From positions 382,638,215 through 382,702,214 of the forward strand of contig OY856186.1 in NCBI GenBank assembly GCA_963693315.1: 64,000 nt of DNA, read 5' to 3'. This document shows positions 34,978-47,099 of this stretch, piece after piece. Made by a program: the position numbers and the translations under genes. Source of the DNA: Diogma glabrata (lineage: Eukaryota > Arthropoda > Insecta > Diptera > Cylindrotomidae). The notes under the pieces are model-generated. The model saw only the letters and a list, made by a program, of their open reading frames with translations. It had not been told where the DNA came from and made no database searches. Position 1 is the stretch's first letter. Each line of letters begins with the position of its first letter.

Positions 34978-35012
34978 TATAAAAGGAAGTAATTTGAAAG
35001 TGCTAATCAGTT
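34978..35012 (+). promoter_or_regulatory. eve core promoter: TATA box and initiator
   Basis: TATAAAAG at 34978-34985 and the insect initiator TCAGTT at 35007-35012. The A of the initiator (35009) lies 31 bp from the first T of the TATA box, the canonical spacing. This predicts transcription from about 35009 and a 5' UTR of about 243 nt before the eve ATG at 35252. Confidence 0.75.
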
Positions 35013-35251
35013 AATTTAGAACATTTGACATTATTAGAGTAAATTAGCTTTTCTAAATACTTCTTCTTTCTACATCTTTAACCCAAATGGAATAAAAAAA
35101 AACAAAATCAAACGAAGGATTATTATTTAACAGTGGATATATAAATAGAAACAATTTATTAGTGAATTTAAAAAAAAATAGTTAAGTGAAATTAATTAAA
35201 TTATTAAAAAGTGAAATTGTGAAAAAAATAAAAACAATATAAATTATTAAA

Positions 35252-35366
35252 ATGCAAGGATTTCGAAATTATAATATTGACGCAGTTCAACAAAGAGAAC
35301 AAATTGTTGTGGACTTAATTCCATCACAATACACAAAACCAAATACTCCTCCACCATCACCTCAAG
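35252..35366 (+). CDS. eve: even-skipped (eve) homeobox protein, exon 1
   Basis: Encodes 38 residues plus the first base of a split Glu codon. It opens MQGFRNYNID and carries VVDLIPSQYTKPNTPPPSPQ. This matches the N-terminal eve signature (VVDL, QY.KP.TPPPSP) known from insects. The ATG at 35252 is the first one in frame and lies about 243 nt downstream of the predicted start site. Donor CAAG|GTAAAT at 35366/35367. The intron (366 bp, 35367-35732) sits just after TPPPSPQ, where I recall the single Drosophila eve intron also lies. The product is a pair-rule homeodomain transcription factor acting in the nucleus. Confidence 0.93.
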
Positions 35367-35707
35367 GTAAATTAATAAAACCAAATTTTAAAAAAACAAA
35401 ATATTTCGATACTTCCACTTGAAAATGACTAGACTTCTTTTAAATTAATTTCGGAAGTAAGTCGCCTTTGTACTACATATATAATACAAGTTACATTTCT
35501 GTTTTATATTGTGTTTCGTTTTATTTTTCTCAAGTGGATGAGTAATTTAATTATCAGGAATTAATAATATTTAGTTTTTTAATTTAACTTAATTAATGTG
35601 ATAAAAATAAAAGTATGTTCACCCTTGAAATCATTAGGATGATTGTAATTATATTAATCTGATTTACACCTTTTCAAGGGCGATGATAAACCTTTACAGC
35701 AAATTAA

Positions 35708-35923
<216 letters not shown>

Positions 35924-36123
35924 NNNNNNNNNNNNNNNNNNNNNNNNNNNNNNNNNNNNNNNNNNNNNNNNNNNNNNNNNNNNNNNNNNNNNNNNNNNNN
36001 NNNNNNNNNNNNNNNNNNNNNNNNNNNNNNNNNNNNNNNNNNNNNNNNNNNNNNNNNNNNNNNNNNNNNNNNNNNNNNNNNNNNNNNNNNNNNNNNNNNN
36101 NNNNNNNNNNNNNNNNNNNNNNN
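35924..36123. other. Assembly gap of 200 N
   Basis: Exactly 200 N, so probably a placeholder length. The right flank begins in the middle of hAT-A. Alignment to copy A shows that at least about 495 bp of that transposon (equivalent of 23574-24068) must lie in the gap, if this copy is full-length at that end, besides the missing eve sequence. Real size is therefore likely well above 200 bp. Confidence 0.95.
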
Positions 36124-36372
36124 AAACAATTCTCGTCCTACTAGCTGTGTATCATTTGCAGATGATTCATCATACATAATTTTGCGTTTTCTTTTTCGTC
36201 CTTCTTTGTTGCTAATATTGTCTGTTAATAAGTTTGCTTGCTTTTCTATGCTCTCAAAATCATTCCGAACATCACTTATAAATTGTGACAAAGAATTAAA
36301 CAGTTTTGCTCCTTGTAATAAGTTCGTTTGAATATTTTGAAATGATTTTCTAGTACTATTGATTCTTTGCAA
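36124..36372 (-). pseudogene. hAT-A transposase fragment, middle/C-terminal part (copy C)
   Basis: About 82 readable residues (MQRINSTRKSFQNIQTNLLQ, EGRKRKRKIMYDESSAND) running into the N gap, homologous to the start of the 23634-24317 fragment. The apparent continuation through the gap is not real sequence. Confidence 0.8.
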
Positions 36373-36537
36373 TAATATATCCCATAGAACGGTTAGTAAG
36401 GCAATTCATATTCATCGAAAGAGCTAGCTAATTTTTTAACCTCAATTTTAGTAATCGGTTTTTTGTCTTCATTTTTGCTAATTTGGATAAGAACTCTTTT
36501 AATATTTTTGTAATTAAACCGCAAGGCGGATACTGCA

Positions 36538-36861
36538 TCAGCTCCAGCAGACCATCTTGTCACTTGTTTCACTTAATTTTTTAATATGTTTGGAATTAGG
36601 ATCGGAAAAATTATCATAATTTCCAATTAAATTAAGCGTATGACTTGTACAAGGAATAAAAATGGCGGTCTCACTTAGAGTTTTAATTCTGGCTTGTAAA
36701 CCATTATATTTTCCGGCCATATATGTTTGACCGCGACAATTTTTAATATCCAAAGACAAATTGTTTAAAGTTTTCAAAATAAGCTGTGCTAGATATTCTG
36801 AATTGTGATTTTCAATTTGTAAAAATCTAAAAATCGTTTCTCGCATCGCCCACTTTATCAA
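36538..36861 (-). pseudogene. hAT-A transposase fragment, central core (copy C)
   Basis: 107 residues in one frame: ENHNSEYLAQLILKTLNNLS, CRGQTYMAGKYNGLQARIKT and CTSHTLNLIGN. Here the central RNase H-like section is open where copy A has a stop, so copy C preserves this part better. It is interrupted by the 106-bp deletion (GNY joined to DNFSDPNSKH). Confidence 0.8.
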
Positions 36862-36990
36862 TGTACCTTAATATAAAACTTAGTTGGTCAGTGTGGTTCA
36901 CGTCTGGCGTAGAATCAACAATAATTGAATAATATAAAGAGTCCTGAATTTCTTGAATTAGGTGTTCTTTTACTTCAGTTCCCATTAAAT

Positions 36991-37287
36991 TTATAAATTC
37001 ATCGCATGTGGTATGTGATAATAACTTACATTACCTTTTCCTGGATGGCTGTACCTCTCCAAATGATTTTTAAGAAAATCATCAAATCGGGATAGGTACT
37101 CAATGCATGTCATAAAATTTCCTTTTCTGTTCGAATCAATATCTTCTCGATGACCACGAAATGCTAAACCCAAAGTAGCTAATAGCTTTACTGTAGCTGC
37201 AACTCTTTTTAAAACTTCCCGCCAGTATTTTTGTTGTACTTCAATTTCACGATCTATTTGAGTATCAATACGTCCAGTTACAAACAA
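36991..37287 (-). pseudogene. hAT-A transposase fragment, N-terminal part (copy C)
   Basis: 98 residues (GRIDTQIDREIEVQQKYWRE, MTCIEYLSRFDDFL) matching the start of the copy A and B fragments. A 1-base loss near 37020 shifts the frame after GKGNVSY, so it is more broken here than in copies A and B. Confidence 0.8.
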
Positions 37288-38206
37288 TCTTTTTTTTCAA
37301 ATTTTTCAAACAAATTTTTTAGACAATCTTTTTTTCCAATCAACGTTGATAAAACGAAATATACAACTAAAGCTAAAGCACCTATACTATATCAATCATA
37401 TCATATGGAAACCCTTTTCAAACGTCAATCCAAATGATGAATTTAGCATGTATTGTATAAAAAATACATGGATTTTAAGCATACGCATACAATAAAAGAT
37501 TTCAATTCTACACGTTAAAAAGTTTTCATTTATTTAGTTATATATGAAATTAATTTAAAATATGTACAATTATATGCTTAAAATTGAGGTTTTCAGTTTA
37601 ATGCTTTCAATAAATTGTAGGTCTTAAAAGAAATCCAAAATCATTGATGCAAACATAAAACTCAAATATACTTCAAATATCCAAAAAATGCTTATCTGGA
37701 TTTTGTTTTTATCAATAATTTTGCGATTGATATAATAACAGCCCATTGCAAATAAAGTTTTAGTATTAATATTCATTCGTAACAGTGGAACTTTTCAAAA
37801 CAAAATGTTTTTTTACTATACAAATTGGAAAACGAATTTGTACATTAAAACATTATAAAACTATCAAATTAGAATTTAAAATAAATACATACATGAAAAA
37901 AAGTAATACAAATTGACAACCTATATTTACATGTGGGATAATATTAAAAAAATCTTTAGGTTTAAAAACTTTGGTTGAATGAACGCAGTCATCTGATATT
38001 TGAATACCTATAAAATATCAATATTATTTGTAGCGAGGGGGCCCCTGTGCATGTGGCATGTGGGGCCCGAGGCGGCCGCCTCTTCCGCCTCTATGGTAAT
38101 CCGCCACTGTTAACAACGTTTGATAATTTGTGACTTATTTATATTACGTAGCTCTTATCCACTGTCAAAAAAGGAAAACAGCATTTTTTTAAATAATCAA
38201 TATAAT

Positions 38207-39850
38207 AATTTTTTCGACAAACGGCTGTAAAATTAAGCTTTACCACCGGTATGGAGAAGGTTAAAGTATTCAAAAGAAAAAGTAACTCATGTTTTTACGG
38301 CGGCAGAAAAAGAGTCGCAATTTTTATCCATATTTTTACGGCGGTAGCAAAAGTAACATTACATGAGGTATATGAATAATATTTGTTTATTTTTTTAAAC
38401 AAATTGTTATAGATCACTATGACAACAAAAAATAAATATTTTCATTGGATTTTGAATTGAAAGATACTTTGATAATAGTACATTTTTTAATTAGGAGCTA
38501 AAGTGATAATTTTTGTGTTGAGTCTATCGTTTGACAATTATAGACGAAACACAAAAAGTCACTTTAGCTCCGAATTAAATACACTATTTTTTCGGCAAAC
38601 GTTTAAATTTTTTATAAATATGAAATTAATACACCAAACTTTTTATAAATATGAATTTGTATCGTCATAATTACTTCCAAAAAAGAGAAAAAACATTTAA
38701 ATTTGTATGAATAAAATTATTTTTTCGGCAAACGGCTGTAAAGTTTAACTTTACTGCCGCTAGGGAGTTAGCTAAAGTCTTACTTTTTAGCCTGACAGCA
38801 AAAGTAACGTCTAGCGACAGCAAAAGTAACGCCATTTTTATTTTATATTACGGAGGCTGTAAAAGAGCATTCGTTATTTGTTCTGTTTGTTATTTTTTCA
38901 AACATATTGTATAACCATGACAACAAAAAATAAGTTGATTCTCATATTATGAAATTTTGAAAAGGCTGCTTTGATAAAAAAATTTTATTCATACAAATTT
39001 AAATGTTTTTTTCTCTTTTTTGGAAGTAATTAGACGATACAAATTCATATTTATAAAAAGTTTGATGTATTAATTTCATATTTATAAAAAATTTAAACGT
39101 TTGCCGAAAAAATAGTGTATTTAATTCGGAGCTAAAGTGACTTTTTGTGTTTCGTCTATAATTGTCGGCCTCCCTGCGGTCGGCCGTCAAACTATAGACT
39201 CAACACATAAAGTATCCCTTTAGCTCCTAATTAAATAATGTACTATTTATCAAAGCAGCCTTTTCAAAATTTCATAATAAGAGAATCAACTTATTTTTTG
39301 TTGTCATGGCTATACAATATGTTTGAAAAAATAACAAACTAATAAATAACAAATGCTACTTTACAGCCTCCGTAAAATAAAATAAAATGGCGTTACTTTT
39401 GCTGCCGCTAGACATTACTTTTGCTGTCAGGCTAAAAAGTAAGACTTTAGCTAACTCCCAAGCGGCAGTAAAGTTAAACTTTACAGCCGTTTGCCGAAAA
39501 AAAATTTTATTTGTACAAATTTAAATGTTTTTTTCCATCTTTGGAAGTAAATATGACGATAATAAGGCGTGCTATACACCTGAGCTAAACTATGAGAAAT
39601 ATGCGAACTATGTTTTTAAAAAAGTAATGTTTTAATGCGAATAAAGAAAGCTTTTTAAAAAAAATGTAATGTTTCCGTTTTTCTTTTCTTTTTTAAATGT
39701 TTTGTTTCCGTAATGTTTTTTTCTATAATTACGTTATATACATTATTTTTTAAAAACATAGTTCGCATATTTTGCATAGTTTGGCTCAGGTGTATGACGC
39801 GCTGTCTAAATCATATTTATAAAAAATTTAAACGTTTGCCGAAAAAATAG
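38207..39850. mobile_element. Composite Y-family foldback cluster
   Basis: Several Y units in opposite orientations. Termini of the type TTTTTCGGCAAACGGCTGTA lie at 38210, 38577, 38725, 39098 (inverted), 39490 (inverted) and 39835 (inverted). 38455-38720 is repeated inverted at 39000-39250 (AGGAGCTAAAG palindromes, AAATATGAAATTAAT blocks). 38725-38965 is repeated inverted at 39240-39500 (GTTAGCTAAAGTCTTAC, CAAAAGTAACGCCAT, GTTGTCATG). The result is a long imperfect palindrome. No ORF; the 38999-39190 frame is a repeat reading. Confidence 0.65.
39566..39801. mobile_element. Long-TIR MITE inside the Y cluster
   Basis: GGCGTGCTATACACCTGAGC at the left pairs with GGCTCAGGTGTATGACGCG at the right. 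Pairing continues through AAACTATG...AAATATGCGAACTATG TTTTTAAAAA, arms of about 60 bp. The interior holds AATGTTT/ATGTTTCCG simple repeats. Total about 236 bp, inserted into the right-hand Y unit. Confidence 0.7.
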
Positions 39851-39857
39851 TGACTTT

Positions 39858-40120
39858 AAACCTCGAATATTGAAGTCGTGTCACATAAGGTGACTACAAA
39901 AAACTTACATTTTCCCTTCTTCAATTTCACAAAAACAATTAAAGACGTTTGAAAAAATTATTGTTACATGGAAAATTGAGGCAAGAAAAATATCATTTAA
40001 AGTGACATCTGTCGTATAAAATGACTTGAGGTGTAATAAACGACTTCAACAATACGAAAATTGATGCGATGTGACGTTAGTCATTTAAAGAGACATGACT
40101 TGCCTTCGGTAATCGGGGTG
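39858..40120. mobile_element. CACCCCGATTAC MITE copy 2
   Basis: The right end ...TTCGGTAATCGGGGTG at 40120 mirrors CACCCCGATTAC. The left end CCTCGAATATTGAAGTCGTG is decayed. The interior matches copy 1 without the Y insertion and so gives the empty site used to bound that insert. Confidence 0.6.
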
Positions 40121-40293
40121 TTAATTCGAAAGTAAAGTTTTTTACGCCTCAAGTCGTTTTATACGACAGATGTCACTGACATTTTAGTCGCCTCAATTTC
40201 TAGGTCACCGACTTCAATAATACCAATTTTTAAGCGGCGTGACATGACTATAGTCATGTCACCTTATGGGACACGACTTCAGTAATCGGGGTG
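40121..40293. mobile_element. CACCCCGATTAC MITE copy 3, partial
   Basis: The right end CACGACTTCAGTAATCGGGG TG at 40293 matches the start of copy 1 through a conserved GACATGACTATAGTCATGTC palindrome. The left half is truncated and abuts copy 2. Confidence 0.55.
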
Positions 40294-40479
40294 CAAGTGT
40301 TTCGTATAAGGAATTAAACGTTACATTCTATAGTCAAACAAAATTTATACTGAAAATGATCAGTCAGAAAGAGAGATCCGGACTCGAGAATCCCTTTTTT
40401 GTCTTAGTGCCTGCTCCTCCACCAGTGAGACTGCTATGGTCAAACGAAACTTAGAGACTTTTATTATCGGGTGCTTAGT

Positions 40480-40870
40480 TTCGAGTGTGATTACACAGTT
40501 GAAAAAGTAACTGCAATATTTAAAGCAAGTCTTGCAACAGGAGCTATGCGTTGCAGGTTATTATTTAATTGTAAAGTAAATGTTGCATTAAACCTAATTT
40601 CAATGTATTTCTATAAAATTTAAAACAACTCTTGCATCATAATTTATTCCTATAGAACAGCTAGAAGTTTTAATGCACCTTGCTGCAATTTAATACATTA
40701 ATGAAATTTTAAAATTCACTAGAGTATTATCCTTTTTAAAAATATATAGTTAAAATCGTTTCATGTATGTTTTAGTTATCGCTTCTCAAAGTCTATAACA
40801 AAATAGTGATTAAGGTGGTATGTATGTTTTAATTTTTTCCGTTGTAATTTTTTTATTTTAGTTTGATTAA
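40480..40870. repeat. Element fragment sharing a block with 16899-17726
   Basis: TTGCA/TGCAA-rich subterminal words at 40520-40700 lead into CACTAGAGTATTATCC ... GTTTTAGTTATCGC (40717-40785). This block is shared with 17165-17235 of the GGCCAGTA-rich element. Possibly a related non-autonomous element with different ends. Confidence 0.4.
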
Positions 40871-41189
40871 TTTAGGCAGGTGCGTAATAATCAAAGTATC
40901 TCGAAATTATGATGTAATTTGCATTAAAATGTCATACTAAAAAAATTTTGCGCGCAATTTATTTAATGCAAATAACAGACATTTTTAAATAACAAGTTTT
41001 TTATTTTACCCCAAGTACTCTGTTAAATATTGATGCAAAGAGCATTTAGTTTATCTTTATATAGCAAGCTTTGTATTGTTTTGTAATGGAAACTTCCGTA
41101 GGACCTATATGTGTAGCAATTTGCATTACATATTCAATTTTTTTGTAAATTATCTCATTATTATTGTGATAATTTTGTTACTCGTCCTG

Positions 41190-41297
41190 CAGCCAAATTC
41201 TGTAATTGTGAAGCGGTGAAGTGATAAGTTTTTTAATAAAAAGAAACGAAGAAATTTTTATCACTTCACCGCTTCACAGTTACAGAATTTGGCTGCT
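41190..41297. repeat. Hairpin with 36-bp arms
   Basis: GCAGCCAAATTCTGTAATTG (41190 on) and its continuation TGAAGCGGTGAAGTGAT pair with ATCACTTCACCGCTTCACAG TTACAGAATTTGGCTGC (41261-41297), with about two mismatches. The loop is about 34 nt. It sits just left of the gypsy remnant (downstream of it on its minus strand). Confidence 0.75.
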
Positions 41298-41459
41298 GGT
41301 CGAGTCGTTGTAGTAGATGATAATGAAGGTGGTTCAAAAGACAAAACAAATTAACCTCAATTTTTAGCCTTGTTTCGATCGGTAGCTTTGAAGTTTGCAT
41401 GACCCAAAGCAGAACGATTCGAAGAAGGTAAACTAGAATGGGCAAATTGTTCAGAATAG

Positions 41460-41804
41460 TCAATGTCTGAAAACGATATTGGATTGGATTTGGGAGCTGA
41501 GGGTAGGAGCTGGGCGGCTCGTCAACAGTTTGCTACTCCATAGAAGCGTCATCCTTTTCCCGATAAAAGGCTTTACCCTATCTATAGAAATTTTGACATG
41601 TTTGCCTTTAAAGTCAATTATAACCGTTTTATAATATCGACTGAGTGCCCAGAGTCCTGACAACCAAGACTGAGAGACTAAAAGACTTATTTGCATGTCT
41701 TGCTGGTGGGTTGGTCTTTGTTCGTTAAAGTGATCTTTTAAGATGTACCACACTACCACATAATCGGATTGGTATAAAATCTCCTTGCAAGCCCTTATCA
41801 TCAT
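41460..41804 (-). pseudogene. Ty3/gypsy-type pol C-terminal remnant
   Basis: 114 residues. The segment YYKTVIIDFKGKHVKISIDR VKPF resembles the end of Ty3/gypsy integrase, where a K-F-x-V..GK...VSIDRLKPA motif closes the protein. The upstream part (IRACKEILYQSDYVVVW) is not recognisable. There is no RT, RNase H or integrase core nearby and no LTR pair was found, so this is a short decayed fragment. The open frame at 41266-41463 is adjacent and unidentified. Confidence 0.45.
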
Positions 41805-41829
41805 TCAAACGGTGCAGTGCTAAAGCCGG

Positions 41830-44800
41830 CAGTTTTTTTTTAGAATTCTTGTACTGTACTGTAAGTATTTTTTCCTATAAAAATAAAAACATACATGTTT
41901 TGTTTGTTTTGAAATAACGATACACAAGCTTAATTTTTATAAAAATAATCCAATACCTTACTCGCGTCAGTAATTCCAATTTTCTACTCTAAATCATTGG
42001 TAAAACTTTCTCTAAGACAGACTATTCATGATTGGTGGTGATTGCCTAAATTTTGGTACCGTGAACACTAACAATAAAATATGGATAAAATTCTTTTTCA
42101 AAATTAGTCATTAGAAGGAACACAAACGATTGCATCACATTTAATCTTTTCGGGATTTACCCCATTAATCCCAAAAGGAACATTCATAATTTGAATATTG
42201 AAACAAAATCCCAAACCATACACACACATCTGCTAAGCTTATTTAAGGATACTTTAAATTTTAAAAACAATTAAAATATAATTATTGTAGGCGTTGTAGA
42301 ATTAAAAATAGAAATCTTTATTCGGATTATGACAAAGGAAAGCGTCAAAGATAAAAGAGATAATTCGGTAATTTAGAGGATTGACAAATAAATTGGCTTA
42401 AATTAATATAAATGTAAAGAAAATTATTTTTAATAAGTTTATTGTTATAATTCTAATTACTTCATAGGCTTAATGGCAACATTAAATGGACCCGTAGGGG
42501 GTCTTTTAAGCACTAATCTACCTGCTTTGAAGATTTTTTTTTTATATAATTAACTAATTTGTTTGTTTTTTTTATAAAATTCTTAACGCTTTTTTATCAT
42601 GTCTTGACTTAAAAATTTGTTCATTGACTAGAAAGTGAGTTTATTTTTTTCAGTGATGTCCTTTTGATAAATAAATAATTTATGTGCATTTGAAGCACTC
42701 AAGCACGCAAACTAATTTTTAAATTGTATAGTGTAAAGATTTTCAGCAACAAACGTGTTTAATAACTCAATAATATTCCACATGTTTTAATTATAAAAAT
42801 TATTACAATACTTTGCCTAACTATCACGAACATGAATGACGCATGGCATATAAAACGACTATACTCAAATTCTTGAAATTCTCTGCTGTCATATATAGAT
42901 GAATGTTCATGTATGTTTTAGATATATAGGCCAATTTTCTAATGTTTTTGTTCCCGTTAAATCAACTAATTAAAAAAATTATTCCTAAATAAATTCTGAT
43001 ACAGGTAAAAAAATGGCCCTTTGTTTTTGTAATTTAAAGGTATAAATAGCAAACAAGCAAATTAGTAATTTCAACATGAATTATTAATATAAAAATAATT
43101 AATTATTCATCTGCAAGGCGGTTTTAGTGAAGGACAATAATAAAACAATAAATGTTAGAATGGGGTCGTTCGATATTATTAGGAGGTTTGTTTGTTAGGA
43201 GGGTGAATAAAATTTTGAGCCACATTTTGGAATTTTATTAGATTAAAATATGGTCGTATGAGACTTTAGGTTATATTTGAAAGGTTTAACAGTTAACTAT
43301 TAGTTTTTACACCTGCTCTGCCATTGATAAAATTTGCCTATTTTCTGGTTTTATTTTTTTAAATCATTTTATTTTTACAAGTATGAGAAGGTTGTTAAGG
43401 GTTTAATTATAGTCCTAATGGTTGTTGTTGCAGAGTTAGAACTGTTTCAGAAAATGGCCGTGTATGTTTACCTTTCTCGCAAAATACAACTTGTTATGAA
43501 ACCATTATACTCCAATCGTATTCATCATAACAACAACGCCGAAAACTAAACACGAAATACGATATGCAGATGGGAACATAAATCTTCATAAGCCAATTGG
43601 AAAACCAGGCGATCTGATTAATCTTACAAATCACAATAACAGATGAATATACACTCGAAATATTGGCATTCAACAAAAGTCAAAGGGAATCAACAAAAGG
43701 GCAGAAATCTGGAGTCTATTTTGTATTCAATGGTTGAATTTTAACATGTTATCGATTATTGCCCAATCAATACAGAGACATGCTAAAAATTGAATGATCA
43801 TCAATGTGCATGCACATATTGAAAACAAGCCAGAATGTATTAATCGATACCGACAGTATGTTTGTCGTCTGTAAGTTGTAAATTGCCATTTATGTTCAAT
43901 ACAACGGGATCCTGATTCCTGATGTTACTATGAACGGGACGCGGTTTGTTCCGTTTTGATAAAAAAGAATTTTTGTGAAAACATTTTATCTTTCTCTAAA
44001 AATCTAATCGATTGAACTTTAAGTAGGATTCTATGTCTGTTTCAGTATAAAACTATAACAGTTCAAAGGAGTTCAAAGCAGTTGCAGAGGATGTTTGGGC
44101 TTTTTTTTCTGTTGAGAACATTATATTCACGTCGTTTGTTTTTTATGTTTATTTTAATAAATTTGAAATCGCTAGGACAGAAATTCGATGTTTGCATTCC
44201 AACACGTAAAAATCTTAGTCAAATAGGTATAGTGTTTTGTTATAACTTTTGAACTCATACGCTGTTTTATGTAAAGATTTTGTTAGGCAGTGAGTGCTAG
44301 GCAAGGTGCACACTCGACAGTTTATGCTCATCGATTCCAGTTCCAGTCATGTCCATCCTCTGAGGTTATTTATGATGGTGAATAAAGTCGATTTACAGTG
44401 GTCAAGTCTTTAAGTTGGTATAGGTTCATTTTAAATGATGAGCATGGAGGGATTAGCTTATGTCGATTTGTAATTGTTTTTTTAATTTTTGATCCATACG
44501 GATGTGATAAGCCCGCGTACTACAGTTCTCGCTATTGCAGATTTCTGGCTGATGTTGTCGTTTGCTGGCTGATTAACCCTATTCGCAGTCAACAGTATAG
44601 TACACTCAATCTTATATAAATAGGTAATGCAGGTGAGGTATAAGAACAGATCAATAGGTTTTAGTTTGGCATACGACTGCCTCTGTCGCTAACCTGATAT
44701 AATATGTTTATTTTATTGCGATATTCTTTAGTTAAATTTTTGCTAATTTTTTTAATTTAGTTAAATTTTATGCAGTTTAAGCTGATTTTAATTATATCGG

Positions 44801-46842
44801 GTTCAGTTATATATGAATGCAAGGATCTCTTTATCTTCATTGTCCATAACACTCGCATGTTTTAATTTACTTGTAATACAAATTAATTTAGTTTTTAAGT
44901 GACAGCAGTGAGGACTGTAAAGTACATTTTCGATTATGTGTCAAAATCTAGAAAACTATTTCCGATGTATAGACATAAAGTCCATATATCATATAAAACC
45001 TCGCTCGACCAGGTCGAAACATTTTTAGGCCATTTCCATTCCTAACTGGTGAGAGAATTATTAAAATTGAGCAGCTTACTAACACTTTTGTTAAATTTTT
45101 AAGCAACTTATGATAGTGACTTTAAAGTTTTTTTATTGATTACGTTTGAAATTGGAACAAGATTATAGAAAAACACAACTCTTAATACATCAAAAAGTGG
45201 GCAATATTTTTAAACAATGTCAACCTTTAATATAACACCGCGTTCTAGCCGATCCAAAAAAAAAAATCGTTTTTCACTTTCCACTCAGACACAACTAGAG
45301 TAACTAGGGTAACTATTCAAAACACAGAGTAACTAGGTTTAAAATGAAAACATATATTTTAGAAAATATGTCACAACTTAAGGACTCAAATGTTAATAAA
45401 TACTTATCTAAATACCGCTAAAGAGGCGTTAAGGTTTTCTCCATGAGATTTTCAAACCTTTTAAAAGATTCAAAACCCAAGTTACTTTTATGATCAATTT
45501 GTGATTACATCATTTCAAATTTGGTATAATCAAACAGATTGCCGAATTTTTGAATTTTGATGTTTGTTTTTATAAACGAAAATACTTACTTCCGCTCGGG
45601 GTAGGCAAGCCTAGAGAATCAATCGTGTCCCGTTTTGTAAGATTATTGGTAATTTGTGGTAATTTTATTCAATAGACAAGCAAATTAGGTCTAGCATTGG
45701 AATTTTGATGGATTAATGTATCGTTAAACAGCTATCAAGAACTCAACCTAGAAGAGATATCAAGATTTATTATTTACTTATTGTTTCGGCAAACAGAACC
45801 AACAAGGATAATGATAACAAAGCACAGATGTCGCTGGTAGTTTCCGTAAAACTATTTAAAAATGCAGCAAAGAAGTTCTTGCCTCACGGTACAGTTCTTA
45901 ATCTGAAATATACGCAGCACCGAAAATTACCTATCCATCTAATAAGAATGTCCTGATCGACGCTAGTGCGTAGAACCACTAAGATTTTTCATCAATTTTT
46001 AATAAAAAATAATAGTACTCACTGGTCTAGATCTAAGCAATGATTAATAGATGGAGATGAATCACGTATCAATCAAATGGTTTCTTCTAACTAGTTTATA
46101 ATTATTATAGTTATGAATATTGAATAAATGCCTCTCGGTAATTCTCAATCCATTAATCATTATGTTAAACGTATATTTACGTAATGTAAATAGTAATTGC
46201 TGCTAGTGTATATCACTTTAAAACATATTAATTTGTTTCCAAAACATCACAGTAATTTTCACACAGTCAAGTACATTAACTATATAATAACAAAAAATAT
46301 TCTAATTAAAGCAATTAATTTTACTAAAGCCCTGAATGAAAGCTAATTTAAAATAGCACAAAAACCTGAAACGATTTGGATCTATATTATATTATTATTT
46401 TTCAATAATATTTACAAAACAAAACGTATTTTTATTTCATTAATTAACTATTAGAGCCTCATTATACAAAGGGTAAACATTTTGTGACTATACCAACTAT
46501 ACTATATATATTTTATTGTTACATAATCAATTTAATTACAATAGCAATAATTCAATAAAGGTGTCAGACAAAATAAAAAATCAATTTCAAATTTAAATAT
46601 AATTATGCGCACTGTACAGACTAGTCGAAAACTTTTTGATTAGGATTATAAGTCGTGCTAATTGTATCGTGAATGTCAAAGTACATACATTATTATTTTT
46701 GGCTATATTTTTGTCAAAATGTTTATAGATGTTATGAATATTAAAAGCAACAAAAGCCGTCTAATTAATAACGTTAATTATTTGTTTACCATTTCAAATT
46801 TTAGTTTGTTTTTGTTATTTATTTATTATAGATTGAGAATAC
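41830..46842. other. 5-kb non-coding stretch, nothing recognised
   Basis: AT-rich; open frames at 43334-43676 and 44398-44619 are short and resemble nothing known. No transposon ends or RNA genes found. It may hold host regulatory DNA, but I see nothing that shows it. Confidence 0.4.
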
Positions 46843-47099
46843 GAATTGAACATTGGCGTAACTAGGAAATTGTTCTAGGGTGGGCCTGGACCCATAATAT
46901 TGCTGAGTAAAATAACTAATAAATTTTCCGTTTTTATTTCTTTCTTTTAATCATAATGGGTGTGTCAATTTGAAGTTTATTTTCAAATTTACTATCAATT
47001 ATAATTTTTTCTAGGTTATTTATGTTAGGTTAGGTTGCAGTAACTGTCACCAAAAACACAACATCAGGACGACATAGTAAGACCAAAATACGTAGGCTG

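Larger units (their letters stand above)
36124..38109 (-). mobile_element. hAT-A copy C, left end lost in the gap
   Basis: Right terminus GGTAATCCGCCACTG ends at 38109, followed by TTAACAAC, the expected half of the TSD. The left terminus is in the gap. Relative to copy A it has a deletion of about 106 bp near 36617 (AAAATTATCA joined to TAATTTCC) and a small CATGTGG duplication near the right end. Otherwise it is very similar to copies A and B. Minus orientation. Confidence 0.9.

Noticed and set aside
43334..44619. Possible small host genes in the 5-kb quiet stretch
   Set aside because: The frames are short, without conserved motifs or splice logic, and are expected by chance in DNA of this composition.
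46990..47045. TTAGGTTAGG-like words near the LINE RNase H remnant, possibly telomeric
   Set aside because: Only two units occur, and CCTAA-type words are common at the 3' ends of LINEs. This does not support a telomere or telomere-specific insertion.
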